A DNA stretch of 18,845 nt, from contig CATOKC010000062.1 in NCBI GenBank assembly GCA_951800675.1, positions 1 to 18,845 on the forward strand, given 5' to 3'. Shown here one piece after another: positions 7,409-14,061 of the stretch. Positions within the stretch are counted from its first letter, which is position 1, and each line of letters starts with the position of its first letter. This DNA comes from an uncultured Oscillibacter sp. (lineage in GTDB: Bacteria; Bacillota_A; Clostridia; Oscillospirales; Oscillospiraceae). The notes under the pieces were generated by a model. That model was given only the letters and a program-made list of their open reading frames with translations. It was not told the origin of the DNA and did no database searches. The translations under genes and the position numbers were made by a program.

Positions 7409-8139
7409 ACCCTGCCACCATCCAAAATCATCATCTGTCCTGTCATGAACGCCGCATCCTCCGACGCTAAGTACAGCGCCGCCGCCGCGATTTCCTCAGG
7501 TTTTCCCATCCGTCCAAGGCTGGTTCGCTCCAGCACCTTCTCGCGTTCCGCCTCCGGCTTAAATCCGCCCATGTCTGTGTCCACAAGGCCCGGGGCAATG
7601 CCATTTACCCGAATGTTATACTGCCCCAGCTCTCTGGCGGCGCACCGGGTAATCCAGATCATGGCCGCTTTGCTGGAACCGTAAGCCAGGTAACCGGGGT
7701 TGGCCTCAATGCCGCCGACGGAGCACAAATTGATGATACATCCGCTCTTTTGGCGCATCATCCGCCGGGCAACCAGCTGCATGATCTGCACCTGGGCAAA
7801 GACGTTCACCTGATAGACCTTCCGCAGATTCTCCAGAGAGGTCATGGTGAGCAGTCCACCGCTGGGAATTCCGGCACAGTTGAGCAGTACGTCTACGTTC
7901 CGCTTCTCGTTTAAAATCCGCTTTACACCGCCTTGCACGGCGGTCTCGTCCAGCAGATCAAAGTAGACCGGCGTGATGGCCGTCCCGGTTCGGACGCTCT
8001 CCCCGGCCATATCCGTTTCAAACGCCTCGCTGGGCGTTCGGGCACAGGCCCAAATATCATACCCATCTTCAGCAAAAGCCCTGACGGACGCCCGCCCGAT
8101 TCCCCGGTTTGCCCCGGTAATCATGACTGTTTTCCTCAT
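7405..8139 (-). CDS. Short-chain dehydrogenase/reductase, FabG-like (second paralogue)
   Basis: This 244-residue classical SDR has the cofactor motif TGANRGIG at 8-15, an NCAG in place of the usual NNAG, a Ser in LCSVGG, YGSSK as the catalytic Tyr/Lys pair, and APGLVDTDMGG near the end. It is clearly related to the SDR at 2608-3366, including the shared RMGKPEEIA-like segment, but differs in the substrate-loop region, so the two probably reduce different intermediates. ATGA overlaps tie it to the acetyltransferase upstream (8136-8139) and transketolase N-subunit downstream (7405-7408). NAD(P)-dependent reduction or oxidation of a keto intermediate is the family role; no substrate can be named. 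Confidence 0.9.
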   Translation of the reverse strand: MRKTVMITGANRGIGRASVRAFAEDGYDIWACARTPSEAFETDMAGESVRTGTAITPVYFDLLDETAVQGGVKRILNEKRNVDVLLNCAGIPSGGLLTMTSLENLRKVYQVNVFAQVQIMQLVARRMMRQKSGCIINLCSVGGIEANPGYLAYGSSKAAMIWITRCAARELGQYNIRVNGIAPGLVDTDMGGFKPEAEREKVLERTSLGRMGKPEEIAAAALYLASEDAAFMTGQMMILDGGRV

Positions 8140-8786
8140 TTAAAGACCTGTGTGCTTTCCGCAATTTCCCGTGCTGGGTTTCCCATGGCCGTCCGGTGTG
8201 ACCGGACGCTTTTCATTACTACCGCGCCCATGGCAATGACCGCGTAGTCACCAATTTCAATGTGGTCCCGCAGGCAAGCGGAAATGCCCACATAGACGCC
8301 GGTTCCAACCGTTGTGTTCCCAGCGATGACCGCATGGCTCGATATTTGACTGTGCGGCCCAATGACCACCCCGTGTCCGATGAGGGAAATGCCGTTGACA
8401 TAGACATTTTCCCCGATTACCGCGCCAGAAGAGACCGAAACGCTGTCCTTAATCACCGCGCCGGGCTTTAGCACGGCGGTGGGACTGACCACGGCAGTGG
8501 GGTGGACGATGATGCCCAGGCGGTAACCTTCGCCGGTAACTCGGTTATAAAGCGATTCCCGGGCCGATGGCTCTCCCACCGCGATGATAACTTCGATTTC
8601 ATCCGCCTGAAACTCGGAGGAAAAATCGTTAAAGGGAAACATCCGGCAGCCATGAAACAGGCCGGGGGCCTTTGTGTCGTCGATGAACACCAGCTCTTCC
8701 CATTGGCTTCGCAATTCCTCGCTGCACATGATCAACTCCAGCATTTCCAAGCCGGAGCTCCCGGTTCCGTAGATGGCCAGTTTCAT
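8136..8786 (-). CDS. NeuD/PglD/VioB-type sugar O- or N-acyltransferase
   Basis: The 216-residue protein has the two-part layout of PglD-like acyltransferases: an N-terminal Rossmann-like domain with GTGSSG at 7-12 that binds the sugar nucleotide, and a left-handed parallel beta-helix of hexapeptide repeats from about 95 to 200 that binds acetyl-CoA. His138 in IGHG is in the position of the family's catalytic base. PglD and VioB acetylate the 4-amino group of UDP- or dTDP-4-amino-4,6-dideoxyhexoses, and NeuD O-acetylates sialic acid. The aminotransferase, RfbA and RfbB genes in the same window make a dTDP-4-amino sugar a plausible substrate (VioB-like), but the immediate neighbours belong to the LuxE/LuxC/transketolase set, so it may instead modify their product. 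Both ends are ATGA overlaps. Confidence 0.88.
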   Translation of the reverse strand: MKLAIYGTGSSGLEMLELIMCSEELRSQWEELVFIDDTKAPGLFHGCRMFPFNDFSSEFQADEIEVIIAVGEPSARESLYNRVTGEGYRLGIIVHPTAVVSPTAVLKPGAVIKDSVSVSSGAVIGENVYVNGISLIGHGVVIGPHSQISSHAVIAGNTTVGTGVYVGISACLRDHIEIGDYAVIAMGAVVMKSVRSHRTAMGNPAREIAESTQVFK

Positions 8787-9898
8787 AAATCCGTTTCCTT
8801 CCGTCCCTGTAAAACCGTTTGGTTGATCAGCTCTGTAAACGCCTCCGCGCCGTCGGAATTTAAATGGGTGAGGTCCGCAAAAAATTCCCGGCGGTTCGCG
8901 AAAACGTCAAAGAAATCAAAAACAGCGCCACTCCCCAACGTCTCGATTATTTGGTAAAACTTGCGTTTTGTCTGATCCACCGCCGCAAGCGACGCTTGAT
9001 TCAGTCCTTCCAGATAATAGGGTGGGACGATGAGAATGGGGGTGATGTTTTCTTCCATCAGCTCGTGACAAAAAGCCGCAAATAGCGTCTCGTTTTCCGC
9101 AACTGTCTCAGGATAAGCATGAAACCACGCTCCATTTACCAAGCCTTCGTGGTCTTTGCCTTGGTAAATTCCCCGGTTTTGCTGTTCATATCTTCGAAAG
9201 CTATAGAAGTCCGATACTTTTTTGCCGAACATTTGATAGTTTGCTATATACTCGGAAGCTTCTGATGTCTGCTGGTAATTGTGCCAATCCTTCAACCCCC
9301 GAAGCGCGAACATCTGTCCTGTTCGATAATGATGAAACGTTCTGGACATATCGTAGTGGAAGATGTAATAAGGAAACACCAACAGCGCGGTCTTTACAGA
9401 CGAGAGCATATGCCGCCGCCGCATATACTGAAAAATCCGGCGGCTGTAATACAGATCCAGCCCATGCCAGGAGCAATCGTAAAACACAGGTCTCAGCTTT
9501 TTCTCGAAAATTCCGCGGAGAGAATAGGACAAGCCGAACATCAGTCCCGTCTCGCCGTGATACTGGGCCTCAATGTCCGCGATCAAATCCACCTGCATCT
9601 TTTCCGCGCCCTGGTTTAAAAACATGGTCGGTCGAACAATTTTTTGGGGCGAAATACCCAAGAGGGTTAAGGCGGATATCATATCTGTCAGGGTGGGGGC
9701 TCTAAATGAAAGCGGGATGATGAAATCAAATTCTTCGTTTCGCAGCCGCTCGGGAGGTATAAACCGTTTTCCGTCCAGCACGTCGCTTCGGTAATAGGTA
9801 TCCGAATAACCGCTGATCTCATAGCCGTCATCCAGAAAAAACTCGATATCCCGCCGCAGCTCTACGTGTCGAACTCCATATAAAATGATCTTTTTCAC
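8783..9898 (-). CDS. Two-domain protein: Rossmann-like N-terminus and SGNH-hydrolase-like body
   Basis: I do not recognise a named gene. Residues 1-90 look like a small Rossmann-like domain (IILYG at 4-8, then FDFIIPL, then a terminal strand), as in PglD-type proteins. The remainder suggests an SGNH/DltD-like fold: GLSYS at 122-126 could hold the nucleophilic serine, PILIVPPYY at 287-295 is a core strand, and DLTHLNSDG at 342-350 looks like the block carrying the catalytic Asp/His. There is no signal peptide or membrane segment, so it should be cytoplasmic, unlike DltD. The start is GTG 9898 with GGAGGAG five bases ahead. It overlaps the acetyltransferase by ATGA (8783-8786). A role as an acyl- or acetyl-transferring or esterase partner of that gene is an inference. 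Confidence 0.6.
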   Translation of the reverse strand: MKKIILYGVRHVELRRDIEFFLDDGYEISGYSDTYYRSDVLDGKRFIPPERLRNEEFDFIIPLSFRAPTLTDMISALTLLGISPQKIVRPTMFLNQGAEKMQVDLIADIEAQYHGETGLMFGLSYSLRGIFEKKLRPVFYDCSWHGLDLYYSRRIFQYMRRRHMLSSVKTALLVFPYYIFHYDMSRTFHHYRTGQMFALRGLKDWHNYQQTSEASEYIANYQMFGKKVSDFYSFRRYEQQNRGIYQGKDHEGLVNGAWFHAYPETVAENETLFAAFCHELMEENITPILIVPPYYLEGLNQASLAAVDQTKRKFYQIIETLGSGAVFDFFDVFANRREFFADLTHLNSDGAEAFTELINQTVLQGRKETDL

Positions 9899-9903
9899 GG
9901 TAA

Positions 9904-9910
9904 CTCCTCC
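9904..9910 (-). promoter_or_regulatory. Ribosome binding site for a GTG start
   Basis: GGAGGAG lies five bases before GTG 9898. It decides in favour of the GTG start for the SGNH-like gene, since no ATG is near that codon. Confidence 0.7.
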
Positions 9911-9931
9911 GGTCTCGTTCGTGGCCTCTCC

Positions 9932-10477
9932 CTATGGTTCCCTAGGCGGCCAGTCTTTGATTGCTCCGTCCCAGGGCTTGACTCGGTGGGCCTCAAGCAG
10001 CCAGGCCAGCACCTCCGTCAGCGTCACGATTTCGCCGGTAAACTCCCGGAGGAGGGCCTCCTGTTTCTCCGGAACTCGGGCCAAATCGCAGATAACGATG
10101 CAGTCCGCCGGAGGCAGGGGATCATCTCCCAGGCGGTAAACCGTCATATGCTCGTGCACTGCGCTGAAATTGTCCAGCTCCACGGCGTAGGCGGCGGTAA
10201 CCTCCTCTCGATCCTTCAGCGTATCGTAAAACCGACGGCCCTCCCGGTTCAGGCCCATGATTCCGATGGTCCGGAAACCATGGGCGGCGAGGTACTCGCC
10301 GGGGTTCGCGCCCTTCTGCTCCAGCAGCAGCCAGGTATACAGCAAATCCCGCTCTCGGTTGGAATCCCCCAGCTCTGCCTTTTGAGCCCGGTACTTTTCC
10401 AGCCACACCTTTTTTACCAGCGCGCCACCGGAAATCGCCCCCAGAGCAGCCGCGAAAGCTATGGTCCACTTCTTCAT
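9932..10477 (-). CDS. Membrane-anchored small Rossmann-like protein, function unknown
   Basis: The 181-residue protein starts with a short basic end and one hydrophobic helix (about 4-21, rich in Ala and Gly) followed by positive residues, which predicts a single N-terminal membrane anchor with the rest in the cytoplasm. Residues 68-160 read as a Rossmann-like half: RTIGIMGLN, helix, a strand at TAAYAVELD, ADCIVICDL at 124-132, and a final strand at EIVTLTEV. The same pattern forms the C-terminus of the radical SAM protein encoded just upstream, with which it shares an ATGA overlap (10474-10477). It could tether the pathway to the membrane or act as a nucleotide-sugar-binding partner. No catalytic residues are evident. 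It is a hypothetical protein supported by position, binding site and coupling. Confidence 0.72.
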   Translation of the reverse strand: MKKWTIAFAAALGAISGGALVKKVWLEKYRAQKAELGDSNRERDLLYTWLLLEQKGANPGEYLAAHGFRTIGIMGLNREGRRFYDTLKDREEVTAAYAVELDNFSAVHEHMTVYRLGDDPLPPADCIVICDLARVPEKQEALLREFTGEIVTLTEVLAWLLEAHRVKPWDGAIKDWPPREP

Positions 10478-11868
10478 GGCTTCACCCCCTCAATGAACTC
10501 TTCAATGGAAACAACCGGCCCCTGGAAGCCCAGGGCGGGTAGGTCTTGGAACCAATAGTGTCCCTTATGGAAATCAATTATCAGCATCACATCCGCCATA
10601 TCCGGCTGGAAATCCTGCTTGGCGACCTTGGGAACCAGGCCGCCGCCGTCCTCCTCCTTCACCCAGGTGAGTTGGAACGCCACGTCGATTCCCGCGTCCA
10701 GGAGCATTTTCACCATGGTCTTGGAGAAGTCGTTCTTGCCGTAGTAGCCTACACGCTTTCCACCTATGCGGTCCAAGCACCCTCTAAGAAACTCCGACGG
10801 GGAAAGGTCACTCTGGTAAATATCCAGTAAAAGACGGTTGTAAACCTTCTCCTGGCTAAGAGGGTGAGGCATGGCGGGCCGGATGTTGTGGCAGCCCCAG
10901 TCATAGACCTTGGGGTCCTTCCAGCAGTCGTCCGCCAGGATTTTGAGGTATTCTTTATGATAGGGGTGCAGGGGATTGAGGATGTTCTTGAACCAGTAGG
11001 TCTCATCCTGCATTTTCCACCATCTATAAAGGGGCTTCATGACGATAGCGTCTACTTCAAACTCCCTGGAATGTGCAAAGGTATGAATGTACTCCGGAAC
11101 CTCCCAAAAGTTACACTCCTGTACGACAATGGTAACCGACAGCCGGTTGATCTTTCCTTCCCGGCGCAGCCGGCTGAGGAAGCGAAAATTGTTCAGCACC
11201 CGCTCCGCATGGTCAAATCCGCCGCTAAGATAGCGGTAGACCTCCCGCTGGAGGCTGTTGATCGTGACGGTTGCTTCCATGTAGTATTCGCCCAGGTGGG
11301 AAAACTTCTCCCAATGCGCCTCATCAAAAAGCACGCCATTGGTCTCAAAGCCCAGTCTGAAATCCGGATGCTCCGGGCGCAGCTTTTCCAAAAACCGGAT
11401 AAAGCTGGGATTTGCCAGAAATTCGCCGCCGCCGTTCATGCTTAACCATTTCGCTTGATTCGCGATGGGCAGAAGATTTTGCAGAGCCCGGTCGATCTTT
11501 TCCCGCTCTCCCGGCTCCGGACAGTAAACCGATGTGCGGCAGCTGGTACACGCGATGTTGCAGATATGGTCGTTTGCCATATTGATTTCCAGCGGCACCG
11601 GCGTAGGCACAGCGGCTTTTCGAATTTCCTCCTCCGTCAGGTCCGGCAGCTCGTCCCGCTCGCAGTAAGGACAGGAGGTCTTTCTGCAAAAGGCAAACGA
11701 GCCGTTGAGAATACTCTCCCGCGCCGCCCGCGCTGCTTCGCTATGCCAGATTTCGTCTAAATTCTTCTCGTAAAGATTTCCGATCACAAAGTGCATCCAG
11801 CTACAGGGCCATACCTCTCCTTTATCTGCTAAGTACACATGCTGAAAAGGACGTCTGCAAAATTTCAT
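10474..11868 (-). CDS. Radical SAM protein with N-terminal SPASM-like cysteines and C-terminal Rossmann-like domain
   Basis: At 464 residues this is a radical S-adenosylmethionine enzyme. The cluster motif CNIACTSC (Cys103, Cys107, Cys110) binds the 4Fe-4S cluster that cleaves SAM. The order is unusual: a cysteine-rich SPASM-like segment (Cys4, Cys22, Cys61, Cys66, Cys69) lies before the radical SAM barrel instead of after it. Further barrel landmarks are MNGGGEF at 144-150 and ETNG at 175-178. Residues 371-456 form a Rossmann-like tail (RVGYYGKND, then ADVMLIID, then PVVSIEEF). It follows a glycosyltransferase by six bases and is coupled to the membrane-anchored gene. Glycan-locus relatives are usually of unknown reaction; a C-C, epimerisation or dehydration step on a sugar is possible. 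Family call is firm, reaction unknown. Confidence 0.87.
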   Translation of the reverse strand: MKFCRRPFQHVYLADKGEVWPCSWMHFVIGNLYEKNLDEIWHSEAARAARESILNGSFAFCRKTSCPYCERDELPDLTEEEIRKAAVPTPVPLEINMANDHICNIACTSCRTSVYCPEPGEREKIDRALQNLLPIANQAKWLSMNGGGEFLANPSFIRFLEKLRPEHPDFRLGFETNGVLFDEAHWEKFSHLGEYYMEATVTINSLQREVYRYLSGGFDHAERVLNNFRFLSRLRREGKINRLSVTIVVQECNFWEVPEYIHTFAHSREFEVDAIVMKPLYRWWKMQDETYWFKNILNPLHPYHKEYLKILADDCWKDPKVYDWGCHNIRPAMPHPLSQEKVYNRLLLDIYQSDLSPSEFLRGCLDRIGGKRVGYYGKNDFSKTMVKMLLDAGIDVAFQLTWVKEEDGGGLVPKVAKQDFQPDMADVMLIIDFHKGHYWFQDLPALGFQGPVVSIEEFIEGVKP

Positions 11869-11874
11869 AATAGA

Positions 11875-12822
11875 TTACTCCATTTCAATCAGGGTTTTCA
11901 AGATATACCAGCAGTACTTCCCCTTCTCGTGGCTTTGGGTCACCATTTCCGCCAGGTATTTCAATCTGGTGGGAGAGGGGTCCTTGACGCACTCCTCTAC
12001 AAAACGGCAGAAGCGGTATCCAATCCGTTTCCCGAAATGCTGGTTCCGGCGCAGGGGAACCCCGTTCTTTCTGGCCCAGGTCTCCAGACGGACGGGATAC
12101 ATGAACATATCGTAGTTCCGGTAGGGATTCGCGTAGTGCAAAGAGAAGTAGTTGTGCTTGTTCTTTTGGTTGACGAAGCGGTAGCAGGAAAGAATTTCAT
12201 TGCTGCAATAGATGGGGCCCATGGTGAGCAGGAACAACACGGTGGTTTTGTCTCCCACATTGCGGTGGGCCTTAAAGCCAATCGTATCGTCGCCCTGGTA
12301 GGCGTTCCGGTACATCATCGTCCCGACCTGTCCCGGAATATCCCAGCTGTCCACAAGGTCCTCCAGGGTAAACACCTTCTTGCTCCAAGCAAACTGCGGC
12401 GTACGGGTATAGTCCGGCTGGCCGTTTTCGTCCACAATCAGGCACTTGCCACAGCAGGCGCTGTATTCCGGGTGTGCCTCCAGAAACTCCCACTGCTTTT
12501 GCAGCTTTCGGGGGTCCAGCCAATAATCGTCTCCCTCAAGAACCGCCGTGTACTTTCCCCGCAGGCGGCGGCTTATATCCCAGCCATTGCGGTTCGCCCC
12601 CAGGTTCTTCGTCCTTAGTACGGGACGAATCCGATCTGGATAGCGGGCCGCGTATTCCCGAATGATGTCCGGCGTTCGGTCCCCGGAGGCATCGTCGCCA
12701 ATGACAATTTCATAACGCAGCGTCGTCTCCTGGGTCAAAACGCTGTCCAGCGCCTGGGCAATATACTCCTCGTGAAAATAGGTCAGCATCAAAACGCTGA
12801 CGTCAATTTGTTCCTGGGACAT
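11875..12822 (-). CDS. Family 2 glycosyltransferase
   Basis: The 315-residue protein is a GT-A fold, inverting-type glycosyltransferase. The N-terminal VSVLMLTYFHEEYI segment, GDDASGDRT at 42-50 for nucleotide binding, and EGDDYW at 96-101 (the DXD-type metal site) are typical of the family that adds a sugar from a nucleotide donor to a growing glycan on the cytoplasmic side of the membrane. No membrane helices are seen. AAGAGGGAA precedes the ATG. It is the first gene after the 203-base spacer and so probably the first gene of the transcript started at the candidate promoter. It is the only glycosyltransferase in the window. Donor and acceptor cannot be told from sequence. Confidence 0.92.
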   Translation of the reverse strand: MSQEQIDVSVLMLTYFHEEYIAQALDSVLTQETTLRYEIVIGDDASGDRTPDIIREYAARYPDRIRPVLRTKNLGANRNGWDISRRLRGKYTAVLEGDDYWLDPRKLQKQWEFLEAHPEYSACCGKCLIVDENGQPDYTRTPQFAWSKKVFTLEDLVDSWDIPGQVGTMMYRNAYQGDDTIGFKAHRNVGDKTTVLFLLTMGPIYCSNEILSCYRFVNQKNKHNYFSLHYANPYRNYDMFMYPVRLETWARKNGVPLRRNQHFGKRIGYRFCRFVEECVKDPSPTRLKYLAEMVTQSHEKGKYCWYILKTLIEME

Positions 12823-13025
12823 ACAGGATTCCCTCTTCCCTTTCCAAACCGGCCGCCGCCTGCCAGCATTGCCGCAGGGTGCTTCCCGGATTTAAATATA
12901 TGCGTAAAGAACGCTTTCGTTAAAGGTGTAGGAGTGCCGCCGCGTCGCGAGCCTAGGCTAGTTCTTTCCGAAGGACCGTTGTATTAAAACGATCCATCTT
13001 CCAGTTCCTTCCCATTTTCGTTTTC
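12823..13025 (-). other. Intergenic spacer splitting the gene series
   Basis: This 203-base gap separates rfbB from the glycosyltransferase gene and is the only gap over 80 bases. It contains the candidate promoter, a perfect 10-base palindrome AGCCTAGGCT at 12950-12959, and a very short frame (12958-13029) that starts on an ATGA overlap with the rfbB stop and encodes 23 residues. I see no clear hairpin followed by a run of T on the minus strand, so a factor-independent terminator after rfbB is not supported. Confidence 0.5.
12895..12923 (-). promoter_or_regulatory. Candidate sigma-70-type promoter ahead of the glycosyltransferase
   Basis: On the minus strand TTAACG (12918-12923) and TATATT (12895-12900) are separated by 17 bases, giving four of six and five of six matches to the consensus. 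It would leave a leader of roughly 65 bases before ATG 12822. It lies in the only long gap of the window and in its most AT-rich stretch. This is a pattern call without experimental support. Confidence 0.4.
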
Positions 13026-14045
13026 TCATCGGCTTCCGTACATCTTCTCATAGTAGTCCCGGTACTCCCCCGAGATGATTTCCTCCCACCAGTCCCGGTT
13101 TTCCAGATACCAGCGGATGGTATTCCGAATACCCTCCTCAAAGCCAGTCTCCGGCTGCCAGCCCAACTCCTGGCGAAGCCTCCCGGAGTCGATGGCGTAC
13201 CGCAGGTCATGACCTTTCCGGTCCGCTACATAGGTAATCAGGCTCTCCGGCTTCCCCAGCTCCCGGCAGATGCGCCGCACCAGGGCTATGTTCTCCAGCT
13301 CACAGTCTCCGCCGATGTTATAGACCTCTCCGATCCGTCCCTTTCGCAAGATCAGGTCGATGGCCCGGCAATGGTCCTCCACGTACAGCCAGTCCCGGAC
13401 GTTCTTTCCCGTGCCGTACACCGGCAGGGGTTTATCTCGCAGGGCATTGGCAATCATCAACGGAATCAGCTTCTCTGGAAACTGACAGGGCCCGTAGTTG
13501 TTGGAGCACCGGGAAACCGTTCCCGGAAAGCCATAGGTCCGGCAGTAGGCCAAGGTCAGCAGGTCCGCAGAGGCCTTGGAGGCGCTGTAGGGTGAGCTGG
13601 CGTGAAGATTCGTCGTTTCCGTGAACCGCAGCTCCGGCCGGTCCAAAGGAAGATCACCGTAAACCTCATCGGTGGACACCTGATGAAACCGGGGCGTTCC
13701 GTACTTCCGGCAGGCGTCCAGCAGCGCCGCGGTTCCCATGACGTTGGTCCGAAGAAAGACCTCCGGATCCTCAATGGAGCGGTCCACATGGCTCTCCGCC
13801 GCGAAATTCACCACCGCCTCCGGACGCTCCTCCTCAAAGAGGCGGTCCAGCGCCTCCCGGTCGCAAACGTCCGCCTTCACAAAGCGGAACTCCGGACGCT
13901 CCAGAACCGGCCCCAGCGTAGAGAGGTTCCCGGCGTAGGTCAGCCGGTCCAGGCAGACCACCCGGTCCCCGGGATGGGTGTTCAGCCAGTAAAATATAAA
14001 GTTCGCGCCAATGAACCCGGCGCCACCGGTGACCAAAACCGTCAT
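13026..14045 (-). CDS. rfbB: dTDP-glucose 4,6-dehydratase
   Basis: RfbB (RmlB) converts dTDP-glucose to dTDP-4-keto-6-deoxyglucose with bound NAD in the cytoplasm. The 339-residue protein has the cofactor motif GGAGFIG at 7-13, STDEVYG at 124-130 with the Asp/Glu dehydration pair, and YSASK at 153-157. NFAAESHVDRS is also typical of the family. The frame is open upstream to 14159, but ATG 14045 has GGGAGG six bases ahead and starts directly with the MTVLVTGG strand, so it is chosen; length then matches the family. It is the last gene of the right-hand block, 16 bases after rfbA. No rfbC or rfbD lies in the window, so rhamnose is not the evident product; the aminotransferase next door points to an amino-dideoxyhexose. 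Confidence 0.96.
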   Translation of the reverse strand: MTVLVTGGAGFIGANFIFYWLNTHPGDRVVCLDRLTYAGNLSTLGPVLERPEFRFVKADVCDREALDRLFEEERPEAVVNFAAESHVDRSIEDPEVFLRTNVMGTAALLDACRKYGTPRFHQVSTDEVYGDLPLDRPELRFTETTNLHASSPYSASKASADLLTLAYCRTYGFPGTVSRCSNNYGPCQFPEKLIPLMIANALRDKPLPVYGTGKNVRDWLYVEDHCRAIDLILRKGRIGEVYNIGGDCELENIALVRRICRELGKPESLITYVADRKGHDLRYAIDSGRLRQELGWQPETGFEEGIRNTIRWYLENRDWWEEIISGEYRDYYEKMYGSR

Positions 14046-14051
14046 AGCCAA

Positions 14052-14057
14052 CCTCCC
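14052..14057 (-). promoter_or_regulatory. Ribosome binding site fixing the rfbB start
   Basis: GGGAGG lies six bases before ATG 14045. It excludes the longer frame beginning at 14159, whose extra 38 residues would overlap the end of rfbA and do not resemble the family. Confidence 0.75.
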
Positions 14058-14061
14058 AAGC

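Noticed and set aside
12905..12925. AACG-AAAG-CGTT hairpin as a transcription terminator after rfbB
   Set aside because: The stem is only four pairs and is not followed by a clear U-tract; it also overlaps the candidate promoter.
12950..12959. Perfect palindrome AGCCTAGGCT as an operator or terminator
   Set aside because: Ten bases with no loop and no following T-run; too short to support either call by itself.
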